6,749 bases of DNA. Source: Alphaproteobacteria bacterium (GTDB lineage: Bacteria > Pseudomonadota > Alphaproteobacteria > Acetobacterales > Acetobacteraceae). Within the stretch, counting starts at the first letter, position 1; every line of letters begins with the position of its first letter. Shown here one piece after another: positions 1-6,385 of the stretch. Under the pieces are notes generated by a model. That model worked only from the letters and a program-made list of their open reading frames with translations. It searched no databases and was not told the origin of the DNA. The stretch covers positions 1 to 6,749 of the forward strand of contig JAAFHD010000201.1 in the NCBI GenBank assembly GCA_013298245.1. The letters are read 5' to 3'. The position numbers and the translations under genes were made by a program.

Positions 1-1
1 C

Positions 2-409
2 ATGGATTCCGCGCTGCCGGCCCCCTCCTGGTGGCTCCCCGACCCCGATCTGGGAATCTACACCGAAAAAGCCTGGATCCCGCGCTTCCTGGACTGCACC
101 AAACGCCTCATGGCCAAGGGCGACCTCACCAACGCGCCCCCCTCACCCCTCGAAGCCCTCGGCCTGCGCCCGCCACCGCGCTGGAGCCTGCGCCGCTGGG
201 TCCGCGAAGAACACCGCGTGGTCGCGAAATTCGTGATCGCCCTGCACAACACCGTCATCGGCTACAAGCGCCTGAAACCCTTCTCGGACCCCGAATACAC
301 ACTGCCTTTCCACGGCCCCATCCCCTACGCGCGGGACATCCTGCCCGGCTGGGACCGCATGAAGTGGCGCATGCCAGACACCACGCCCAAAAGCTGGCGC
401 GCGGCGTGA
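2..409 (+). CDS. Unrecognised basic protein, probably the C-terminal part of a longer gene cut by the window edge
   Basis: An open frame of 135 codons ends in TGA at 407-409. The first ATG is at base 2, so there is no room to see a ribosome binding site, and this Met may be internal to a gene that begins outside the window. Third codon positions are almost all G or C and the amino-acid composition is balanced, which supports real coding. The product is rich in Trp, Pro and Arg, with a basic cluster PPPRWSLRRWVREEHR in the middle (about residues 57-72) and a tail with FHGPIPYARDILPGW (about residues 104-118). I see no signal peptide, membrane segment or catalytic motif that I recognise. It converges with the RidA-family gene, with only 8 bp between the two stops. 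A C-terminal tail of a glycosyltransferase or another cell-envelope enzyme is possible but unsupported. Confidence 0.6.
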   Translation: MDSALPAPSWWLPDPDLGIYTEKAWIPRFLDCTKRLMAKGDLTNAPPSPLEALGLRPPPRWSLRRWVREEHRVVAKFVIALHNTVIGYKRLKPFSDPEYTLPFHGPIPYARDILPGWDRMKWRMPDTTPKSWRAA

Positions 410-417
410 TGCCGCAT

Positions 418-918
418 TCAGCCCTGCGCCTCGGGCGCCACCTCGACGGGGAAGGAAATCTCAAACATCCCCTCCACCTCAACCGTGGCATCCCCCGGCA
501 GGCTCGGCACCCCGATCGTGGTCCTGGCATGCCGCCCGGCATCGCCGAACACCGCCACCGCCAGGTCCGACGCCCCATTCATCACTGCCGGGTGCCCGGT
601 GAATTCCGCTGGTGCGGCGATAAACCCGCCCAGCCGCACCACCCGCACAACCCGGTCCAGATCCCCCCCGCAGGCCGCCTTCAACTGCGCCAGCAGGTTG
701 ACCATGCACAGCCGCGCGGCCTCAGTCCCGGTTTCCGGGCTGACCCCCGCACCCACCTTGCCGGTGTATGCGATCTTGCCATCCCGCAGCGGGATCTGCC
801 CCGAAATCACCACCAGCGTCCCGGTCACCACGAATGGCACGTAATTCGCCACCGGCGCCGGCGCCACCGGCAGCGAGATACCCAGTTCGGCCAGGCGGCC
901 ATCGATACGTCCAGGCAT
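418..918 (-). CDS. RidA family (YjgF/YER057c/UK114) protein, long subgroup
   Basis: This 166-residue protein carries the RidA fold signatures. SGQIPL is at 39-44, GKVG at 53-56, a helix with RLCMVNLLAQLK at 69-80, NGASDL at 114-119, and the C-terminal block HARTTIGV...LPGDATVEVE at 130-149. Arg132 aligns with the Arg105 of E. coli RidA that binds the carboxylate of imine substrates, and Glu147 aligns with its Glu120, so imine deaminase activity is plausible. Classical RidA is about 128 residues; the N-terminal extension and the GRHAR block fit the longer YjgF_YER057c_UK114_like_1 subgroup, whose physiological substrate is not established. No signal peptide is seen, so it is probably cytoplasmic and trimeric, as is usual for the family. 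The start is the ATG at 918-916, chosen for the strong Shine-Dalgarno just upstream; the frame stays open further upstream but that part overlaps the preceding gene. It is the second gene of an operon with the glycosyltransferase-like gene. Confidence 0.9.
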   Translation of the reverse strand: MPGRIDGRLAELGISLPVAPAPVANYVPFVVTGTLVVISGQIPLRDGKIAYTGKVGAGVSPETGTEAARLCMVNLLAQLKAACGGDLDRVVRVVRLGGFIAAPAEFTGHPAVMNGASDLAVAVFGDAGRHARTTIGVPSLPGDATVEVEGMFEISFPVEVAPEAQG

Positions 919-923
919 GTTTG

Positions 924-930
924 CCCCCTT
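924..930 (-). promoter_or_regulatory. Shine-Dalgarno site setting the RidA-family start
   Basis: On the minus strand AAGGGGG lies 5 nt before the ATG at 918-916 and only 2 nt after the TGA of the upstream gene (935-933). This decides the start against the longer open frame and suggests that ribosomes finishing the upstream gene reinitiate here. Confidence 0.7.
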
Positions 931-932
931 GT

Positions 933-3404
933 TCAGCGCAGCGCTTCTTCCAGCAATGCATCCATCCGCGCCGGTGCATAGGCCTCCAGCACCCGGGCGC
1001 GCCCGCGCGCGGCCATCGCCTGCGCGGTCGCGCCTTCGCGGTGCACGGCCTGCATCTGCGCGGCCAGGTGGTCCACCTCTGCGTCGGCCCATTGGCTGAC
1101 GACATCGCGTGGGTGCTCGCTGCGCTGGATGTCGCGCAGGCGGTATTCCACCAGCCAGGTGTTCTCCGCGTCGCAATATTCCATGTTGCCCGAATACCCG
1201 GTCGCGATCAGCGGCACGCCATAGCCATGCGCCTGTGCGCACAGCATGCCGAACCCCACGCTGCGATGCGCGGACACCACGCAATCCGCGTGCCGCACAT
1301 AGCCCAGCGCGGTCGCCCAATCGCAGGCTTCCTCGACCAGCAGGATCCGCGGGTCTTGCGCCGCGGCCTCCAGGATCATCGGCCATTCGCCGAAGGGATC
1401 GGCCGCATCGCCCGGGTTGCCTTCCGGCGCGCGCAGCACCAGCGCCACATCTTGACGCTCAGGGAAGGCCTGCTGGAAGGCGGCGATCACCGCCGATGGG
1501 TTGGCCTGGCGCAGCCCGGCCGTGGGGCGGAAGGCGCTGTGGAAGACAAAGACCTCGGCGCGTTGGGCCAGCAGCGCGCCATAGGGGTCGGGCGCATCGT
1601 CGGGCAATTCCAGCGCTGGCGGCACCAGCAGCACCGGCCGATTGGTGGCCCGGCTGAAGGCCTCGCGCGTGAATTCGGATGGCACCATCACCAGGTCCAT
1701 TTCCTTGGCCCCCGCGATCTGCGCGACCGGCAGGCCAGCGAAGGCCCAGCGGAAGGCGCCGATGCGCCGCCGCGCCGTCAGCCCCGACAGGGCCGGGTCC
1801 TTCAACGGGCCCAGCACGTCGCCGGCCTCGCCAAAGAACAGGCTGGTCGGTGTTTCCAGGCAGCGGCCGGTGGCGGGCACGAAACGCTCGCCGGGCGTGC
1901 GCAGCATGCCTTGCGCCAGGGCCAGCGGGCGGCGTTCCGCCGCATCGAAGATACGCGCGGCGATGCCAAGTCGGCCCAAGGACTCGCCGACCATGCGCAT
2001 CGCGAAACCCGCGGCCGGGTCAGCCCGCAAGCCCAGCAGGCAGGCCGGTTCCCGCTGTCCCCGCGCCGGGCGAACGGCGCGGCCGAACAGTGGCGCGATG
2101 GCGGGGCAGGCGGCACTCAGCCGTTCGGCCAGGCCTTCGGCGGCGGCCAGCACGGCCTCATCCTGGCCGACGGCCGGCAGGGGGGCGTGGCTGTCCAGCG
2201 CCATCGCCGCGACCAGCGCAAACAGCGACACGGCGCGCCCGCCCAGCGGTAATTGCTGGGACCAGAAGCCGATGGTCTCCTCGCCCAGCAGGCTGCCCAG
2301 GCGGTGATCCTGCCAGATGCGGGTGATGTGGCGCAGTTGAAAGGCCAGGCGTTCGGCCGGGTCGCGCAGCGGGCCGTAGCCGGGGGCGGCGCCGGCGTCA
2401 TGCTCCCACGCCTCGACCAGCCAGCGGTTGGCGGGGGCGATGGCATCGGTGATGAAGGGTGCCAGCCAATGGCGCCGATGTTCCTGGGGCAGCGCCTCGA
2501 TCGGCATGGGGTGGGCCAGCACCACCTCGAACAGCCACCAGCGGCGCAGCGCGTCGGGGTTGTCCAGCACGCCGGCCAGCTTGGCGGGTTCGACCAGCGC
2601 CAGCGCGTCCAGCATGGCCTGGGTCATCGCCAGGCCGGTGCGCTGGTGGATGATGCGGCCGCGTTGGAAATACTCGGCGTCGGCCCCGGCGGGCCAGGGT
2701 TCGCGCGCCATCAGCGCCGCGGTCAACTGCGCGGGCAGGCGGCTGCCCTGGGCTTCGCGCGGCGGCGCTTGCAGTGCCGCGCGTGGCGGGCGGGATGCCG
2801 GCAGCAGCCGGTCAAGATCCAGCAAATGCCGGCGCAGCGTGCTGCCGATCTGGTGGCTGGCCTCGGCGCGGCGGATCACATGGAACAGGCTGTCCTGGCC
2901 GGCCGCCCCCAACACCTTCTGGAGCAACGCCATGCCATAGCTCGAACCCAACAGCGGGGAGGGCAGCAGCACATCAATGCGCAGCGCGCCGCCGCCTTCG
3001 ACGGCGTGGAACCAGTATTCACCCTCCCGCACCAGGTCGAGCCAGAGGGAGGCGAAGGGGCGCTCGGCCTGCAGCGCCAGCGCCGCCGCATCGATGGAGA
3101 AGGCGAATTCATCCGCGCGTTCGGTCGCGATCATTTCGATGCGGCCTTCGGCGATGCGGGTGCCGGCCACGCCTTCCCCGGCTTCGGTCAGGAACCAGCC
3201 GAGGCGGATGCGCGCGGCCAGCGGCAACTGTGTTTCCGCCACGCGCAGCCGCCCGATCACCCGGCCCATGCCGGGCGCGGTGATGCGCGGGCTGTCATGC
3301 GACAGCAGCGTCCAGGCGCGGTCACGTTCGCCGGTTGGTTTCGACAAGGCCCAAGGCCCCCATTGCATGCGGCTGCGCCGCGATTTGTGATCAATATCTG
3401 ACAC
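933..3404 (-). CDS. Large three-part protein with C-terminal GT-B (GT4-like) glycosyltransferase domain
   Basis: The protein has 823 residues. Residues about 40-150 look like a beta-rich accessory domain ending in LWLDLVREGEYWFHAV (120-135). About 170-445 is helical and unrecognised, with YFQRGRIIHQRTG at 245-257. From about 454 a GT-B fold is suggested: CLLGLR at 455-460, IGAFRWAFAGLP at 548-559, the linker DLVMVPSEFTREAF at 570-583, a second Rossmann lobe opening with VFVFHSAFRP (618-627) and NPSAVIAAFQQAFP (635-648), then SAHRSVGFG (711-719) and GVPLIATGYSGNMEYC (729-744). The last two blocks are typical of GT4-like enzymes that move a sugar from a nucleotide donor onto polysaccharide or other acceptors. 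The usual EX7E glutamates are replaced by Val716 and Gln724, so catalytic activity is in doubt. No signal peptide or TM segment is seen. The start is GTG at 3404-3402, with a weak GGA 7 nt upstream; the internal Met13 (ATG at 3368-3366) is an alternative. It is first in an operon with the RidA-family gene. Confidence 0.75.
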   Translation of the reverse strand: MSDIDHKSRRSRMQWGPWALSKPTGERDRAWTLLSHDSPRITAPGMGRVIGRLRVAETQLPLAARIRLGWFLTEAGEGVAGTRIAEGRIEMIATERADEFAFSIDAAALALQAERPFASLWLDLVREGEYWFHAVEGGGALRIDVLLPSPLLGSSYGMALLQKVLGAAGQDSLFHVIRRAEASHQIGSTLRRHLLDLDRLLPASRPPRAALQAPPREAQGSRLPAQLTAALMAREPWPAGADAEYFQRGRIIHQRTGLAMTQAMLDALALVEPAKLAGVLDNPDALRRWWLFEVVLAHPMPIEALPQEHRRHWLAPFITDAIAPANRWLVEAWEHDAGAAPGYGPLRDPAERLAFQLRHITRIWQDHRLGSLLGEETIGFWSQQLPLGGRAVSLFALVAAMALDSHAPLPAVGQDEAVLAAAEGLAERLSAACPAIAPLFGRAVRPARGQREPACLLGLRADPAAGFAMRMVGESLGRLGIAARIFDAAERRPLALAQGMLRTPGERFVPATGRCLETPTSLFFGEAGDVLGPLKDPALSGLTARRRIGAFRWAFAGLPVAQIAGAKEMDLVMVPSEFTREAFSRATNRPVLLVPPALELPDDAPDPYGALLAQRAEVFVFHSAFRPTAGLRQANPSAVIAAFQQAFPERQDVALVLRAPEGNPGDAADPFGEWPMILEAAAQDPRILLVEEACDWATALGYVRHADCVVSAHRSVGFGMLCAQAHGYGVPLIATGYSGNMEYCDAENTWLVEYRLRDIQRSEHPRDVVSQWADAEVDHLAAQMQAVHREGATAQAMAARGRARVLEAYAPARMDALLEEALR

Positions 3405-3512
3405 GGATTTTCCGATGCTGCACCCCCAGGATGAATGAAGCCTTGCCCGTCATCACGAATGACAAGCGACCCGGTTTCGTGCATGCAGCGGAACCCATCA
3501 CCGGAGGCCCAG
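3405..3512. promoter_or_regulatory. Divergent intergenic region with a small inverted repeat (possible operator)
   Basis: These 108 bp separate the leftward glycosyltransferase-like gene from the rightward binding-protein gene, so both promoters should lie here or inside the flanking ends. A perfect 5-bp inverted repeat, GTCAT-cacga-ATGAC, occupies 3449-3463. Its minus-strand reading includes TTGTCA (3465-3460), a fair -35 for the leftward operon, but no good -10 follows at normal spacing. I see no convincing sigma-70 promoter for the rightward gene. A 5-bp arm can arise by chance, so an operator role is speculative. Confidence 0.2.
3503..3507 (+). promoter_or_regulatory. Shine-Dalgarno site setting the binding-protein start
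   Basis: GGAGG lies 5 nt before the ATG at 3513-3515. It fixes this start rather than the in-frame ATG at 3435, which lacks a site and would place 26 polar residues ahead of an otherwise normal signal peptide. Confidence 0.75.
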
Positions 3513-4496
3513 ATGCCACATCGCCGTTCCCTGCTGCTGGCCGCGCTTGCCGCGCCGGCCGTCGCACAGGCGCAAAGCTGGGCGCCGACGCGCCCGGTTC
3601 GTATCGTGGTGCCCATCGCGCCGGGTGGTGCGCTGGATATCACCGCGCGCCTGCTGGGCGAACGTCTGACGCCTGTGCTCGGCCAACAAGTGGTGGTGGA
3701 AAACCGCGCCGGGGCGGGCGGCAATATCGGTGCCCAGCACGTCGCCCAGTCGGACCGCGACGGCCACACCATCATGCTGGCCGCGGCCAACACCTTGGCC
3801 GGCAACAAGTGGCTCTATGGCAACCGCATGCCGATCGAGCCGACGCGCGACCTCGCACCCATCAGCCGGGTTTCCACCGGCAGCATCCTGCTGGTGGTGA
3901 ACGCCGCGCGGCCGTGGCGGACATTCGCCGAACTCATCGCCTTCGCCCGCGCCAACCCCGGGCGCGTGACGATGGGCAGCAGCGGCACCGGCACCACCAG
4001 CCACCTGTATATCGAGACCCTCAAGCGCGCCGCGCAGGTGGACATCACCCATGTCCCGTATCGCGGCGGCGGGCCTGCCATCCAGGACCTGGTGGCCGGC
4101 AATATCGACATGATGTTCGACGTGATGCCCGCCCTGATGCCCCATGTCCGCGAAGGCCGCTTCCGCGCGCTGGCGGTGGGCAGCGCGGAGCCCGTGACCT
4201 ATGTGCCCGGCATCGAAACCGTGCCCGGCATGGCCACGCTGATGCCGGGTTCGGGCATCAACGCCCAGGTCTGGTATGCGGTGACCGCACCTGGCGGCAC
4301 GCCGGCGCCCATCCTGGACCGCTGGCATGCGCTGCTGGCGCAGGTGGTGCGCGGCGCGGATTTCGGCGCGCGGTTGACGCCGCTTGGCTTCCGGCCGGTG
4401 CTGGACGACAGCCCCGCGGCGTTCCTGGAATTCTGGCGCCGCGAGGAAAGCGTGTGGCGCCAGCTGGTCGAGACCTCCGGCGCCACCGCCGAGTAG
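3513..4496 (+). CDS. Tripartite tricarboxylate transporter substrate-binding protein (Bug/TctC family)
   Basis: This 327-residue periplasmic solute-binding protein has the usual family length. The N-terminus MPHRRSLLLAALAAPAVAQA is a Sec-type signal peptide with likely cleavage after Ala20. The mature part shows the Bug hallmarks: RPVRIVVPIAPGGALDITAR with the conserved Asp42 of the ligand loop, then VVVENRAGAGGNIGA, GSSGTGTTSHLYIE, HVPYRGGGPAIQDLVAGNID with MFD after it, and FRALAVGS. Such proteins bind carboxylates or related small molecules and deliver them to a TctA/TctB membrane pair, but neither partner gene is in the window. It is therefore an orphan receptor here, as is common where this family is expanded; the ligand cannot be told from sequence. 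The gene stands alone, facing away from the glycosyltransferase-like operon and converging on the small lipoprotein gene, with 2 bp between the two stops. Confidence 0.93.
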   Translation: MPHRRSLLLAALAAPAVAQAQSWAPTRPVRIVVPIAPGGALDITARLLGERLTPVLGQQVVVENRAGAGGNIGAQHVAQSDRDGHTIMLAAANTLAGNKWLYGNRMPIEPTRDLAPISRVSTGSILLVVNAARPWRTFAELIAFARANPGRVTMGSSGTGTTSHLYIETLKRAAQVDITHVPYRGGGPAIQDLVAGNIDMMFDVMPALMPHVREGRFRALAVGSAEPVTYVPGIETVPGMATLMPGSGINAQVWYAVTAPGGTPAPILDRWHALLAQVVRGADFGARLTPLGFRPVLDDSPAAFLEFWRREESVWRQLVETSGATAE

Positions 4497-4498
4497 CA

Positions 4499-4831
4499 TC
4501 AGCGGGCGAGGGCGGGGTTCAAACCCAGGCGGGCGATGACTGCCGCGCGTTCGCCGGGCGAACTGGTCGGGCGCTGCCAGCCGCCACCGCCGCCGCCGCC
4601 ATGGAATGCGGCCGGCCGGTGCCAACCGCCATGATGGCCGCCCCAGCCGCCGCGATGGCCGCCCCAGCCACCGCCACCCCAATGCGGGCGCGGCGCATAG
4701 GCATAGCTCGGCGTATAGACCGGGCGGGAATAGCCATATCCGCCACCATAGTAGCCACCGCCCGCCGGCACGCAGGCGGGAAGCAAGGCGAGACCACCAA
4801 GGACGGCGGCGATGCGGATCATGCGGTTCAT
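4499..4831 (-). CDS. Small Gly/His/Trp-rich putative lipoprotein
   Basis: This 110-residue protein starts with a short positively charged stretch and a hydrophobic segment, followed by the lipobox LPAC (17-20), which predicts lipidation at Cys20 and an envelope location. Pro at the -2 position is tolerated but not ideal. The mature part is low complexity: GGGYYGGGYGY at 24-34, a Tyr/Pro stretch to about 49, then Gly-Trp-His repeats (about 50-71) and seven consecutive Gly at 78-84. The C-terminus is ordinary, ending ERAAVIARLGLNPALAR. The start ATG at 4831-4829 has GAGG at 4841-4838, 6 nt upstream; Met4 is a weaker alternative. His clusters could bind metal ions, but that is a guess. It could instead be a structural or surface-exposed glycine-rich protein. 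I do not recognise a named family. Confidence 0.65.
   Translation of the reverse strand: MNRMIRIAAVLGGLALLPACVPAGGGYYGGGYGYSRPVYTPSYAYAPRPHWGGGGWGGHRGGWGGHHGGWHRPAAFHGGGGGGGWQRPTSSPGERAAVIARLGLNPALAR
4633..4674. repeat. 21-bp tandem duplication inside the lipoprotein gene
   Basis: Two adjacent 21-bp units (4633-4653 and 4654-4674) differ at one base. On the coding strand each gives a heptad of the form GGWGGH followed by R or H (residues about 54-67). The length keeps the frame, and the gene probably grew by slippage or unequal exchange here. Confidence 0.8.
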
Positions 4832-4984
4832 GGCGAACCTCGTGGGGAAGGGGGGCTGTGGCGGCGGGATGCCGCCCTGGCCATGCTGTTATTGCGCCGT
4901 GCCGCGTTCGCCGCGCGGCCCCGCCAAGGTCTTTTCAGGGCGATGATGGCGCAATCGCGGCGGGGCGCTTAACGTCGTTGCGAT
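4832..4984. other. Divergent intergenic region between lipoprotein and exporter genes
   Basis: These 153 bp should carry promoters for both flanking genes, but I see no convincing -35/-10 pair on either strand. A hairpin with stem GGCGGC (4860-4865) / GCCGCC (4871-4876) and loop GGGAT lies upstream of the lipoprotein gene and would fall in its 5' untranslated region if the promoter is further right. ATTGCGCC at 4891-4898 and its complement GGCGCAAT at 4948-4955 form a widely spaced inverted repeat of unknown meaning. No Shine-Dalgarno is evident before the exporter. Confidence 0.35.
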
Positions 4985-6385
4985 ATGTCAGACCAGGCGG
5001 GCAAGGACCCGCGCCCCATCGCCATCATCGTGGCCAGCGCGCTGCTGATGCAGAACCTGGACAGTGCCGCTGTGACCACGGCGCTGCCCTCCATGGCGCG
5101 CGACATGGGCATAGAACCGGCGCGGCTGGGGGTGGCCATCACGTCGTATCTGGTGGCGCTGACGGTGTTCATCCCGTTCAGCGGCTGGGTGGCGGATCGC
5201 TTCGGGGCGAAGCGGGTGTTCATGGCGGCGATCATGATTTTCGTCAGCGCATCGGCGGCCTGCGGGTTCGCGAATGGGCTGTCGGAGCTGGTCGCGGCGC
5301 GCATCGTGCAGGGGTTTGGCGGGGCCATGATGGTGCCGGTGGGGCGGCTGCTGCTGCTGCGCGGCTTGCGCAAGGACCAGATGCTGCAGGCCATGACCTG
5401 GCTGACCATGCCCGGCATGCTGGGGCCAATCTCCGGCCCCGTGCTGGGCGGCGCGCTGACTGATCTGCTGGGCTGGCGATACGTGTTCTGGATCAACATC
5501 CCCATCGGCATTCTGGGGCTGTTGATGGTGTGGTGGAAAATCCCGCGCGTGGTGGCACAGGACCCAGGCCCGCCGGATGTGAAGGGCCTGTTGCTGGTGG
5601 GCGGCGCGCTGGCGGGGTTCATGTTCGGCATCGAGACCATCGGCCGCGGCGTGCTGCCCGAATGGTGGGCCGAGGCGGGGCTGGTGCTGGGGGTGCTGCT
5701 GGGGGTTTGGGCGATCCGGCATTGCAGGCGCGCCCAGCGCCCGGCGGTGGATCTGGCGCTGCTGAAACTGCCGAGTTTCCATGCCGCGACCGTGGCCGGC
5801 ACGATGTTCCGGGTGGGGGCGGGGGCCAGCCCCTTTCTGGTGCCGGTGCTGTTGCAGGTGGGGTTCGGCTGGGGCGCCACCGAAAGCGGGTTGGTCAGTT
5901 TTGCCACCGCCATCGGGGCCTTGGCGATGAAGCCCTTGGCGCAGCCCATCCTGCGGGCTTTCGGGTTTCGCACCACGCTGGTGTGGGGGACGCTGGCGGC
6001 CGCGGTGACGCTGGGCGCCTGTGCCGCGTTTTCGGTGGCCTGGCCGTTATGGGCGATGTTCCTGTTGCTGGCGGTGGGTGGGCTGTTTCGGTCCTTGCAG
6101 TTCACCGCGCTGAACACGCTGGCCTTTGCGGAATTGCCGCAATCCAAGTTTTCCGCGGCGACCGGGTTTTATGGCATGGCGCAGCAGATCAGCCCGGCCT
6201 TGGGCGTGGTGCTGGCGACGGTGGCGCTGGAGGCGAGTGCGGCATTCCATGGGCGGCATGAGGTGTCGGTGCTGGATTTCTCGGCCGCCTTCATCATCGC
6301 GGCCTGTGTGGTGGCGAGTGCGGCGCCGTTTCTGGCCAGGCTGCCCAAGGGGATCGGGGCGGAGGTGAGCGGGCATCGGGGGTGA
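4985..6385 (+). CDS. DHA2-family MFS exporter (MdtD/HsrA-like)
   Basis: This 466-residue inner-membrane protein has about 14 hydrophobic segments, beginning near residue 11 and ending near 450, which matches the 14-TM drug:H+ antiporter-2 family. Motif D1 is LDSAAVTTALP at 25-35, with the acidic Asp26 in TM1. Motif A is GWVADRFGAKRV at 67-78, in the loop after TM2. Arg106 begins RIVQGFGGAMMVPVGR in TM4 (motif B). Motif C, the antiporter signature, is PGMLGPISGPVLGG at 143-156 in TM5. Length, GGAMMVPVGR and the NTLAFAELP block at 377-385 recall E. coli MdtD and HsrA. Role: proton-driven export of a small molecule of unknown identity. The ATG at 4985 places TM1 at the normal distance but lacks a clear Shine-Dalgarno. 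No TetR/MarR regulator or membrane-fusion partner is adjacent, so it probably acts alone. Its stop codon overlaps the first base of a palindromic repeat. Confidence 0.92.
   Translation: MSDQAGKDPRPIAIIVASALLMQNLDSAAVTTALPSMARDMGIEPARLGVAITSYLVALTVFIPFSGWVADRFGAKRVFMAAIMIFVSASAACGFANGLSELVAARIVQGFGGAMMVPVGRLLLLRGLRKDQMLQAMTWLTMPGMLGPISGPVLGGALTDLLGWRYVFWINIPIGILGLLMVWWKIPRVVAQDPGPPDVKGLLLVGGALAGFMFGIETIGRGVLPEWWAEAGLVLGVLLGVWAIRHCRRAQRPAVDLALLKLPSFHAATVAGTMFRVGAGASPFLVPVLLQVGFGWGATESGLVSFATAIGALAMKPLAQPILRAFGFRTTLVWGTLAAAVTLGACAAFSVAWPLWAMFLLLAVGGLFRSLQFTALNTLAFAELPQSKFSAATGFYGMAQQISPALGVVLATVALEASAAFHGRHEVSVLDFSAAFIIAACVVASAAPFLARLPKGIGAEVSGHRG

Noticed and set aside
418..1386. Longer 322-codon version of the RidA-family gene
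   Set aside because: The extra N-terminal part is an out-of-frame reading of the upstream gene, rich in Arg and Gly. The strong ribosome site at 924-930 points to the ATG at 918.
768..3401. Plus-strand frame open for about 494 codons and then 382 codons opposite the glycosyltransferase-like gene
   Set aside because: The antisense frame has only one stop over about 2.6 kb because of GC-rich codons. The product is an Arg/Gln/His/Ala-rich shadow without recognisable domains, while the minus strand has clear GT-B motifs.
3435..3512. 26-residue N-terminal extension of the binding protein from an upstream ATG
   Set aside because: It would bury the signal peptide behind polar residues, and the GGAGG at 3503-3507 points to the ATG at 3513.
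3498..4682. 394-codon minus-strand frame opposite the binding-protein gene
   Set aside because: It is a His/Arg/Gly-rich shadow of the Bug-family gene, with no domain and no ribosome site.
4891..4955. ATTGCGCC...GGCGCAAT inverted repeat as mobile-element ends
   Set aside because: The arms are 8 bp and 49 bp apart with no target duplication or coding content between them. It is noted in the intergenic entry but not called as an element.
3335..4972. 545-codon plus-strand frame across the binding-protein gene and the lipoprotein region
   Set aside because: The translation is Arg/Pro/His-rich, spans a non-coding junction and overlaps two well-supported genes in other frames.
4969..6147. 392-codon minus-strand frame opposite the exporter
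   Set aside because: It is Ser/Thr/Pro/Asn-rich, the usual antisense reflection of a hydrophobic membrane protein with GC-rich codons.
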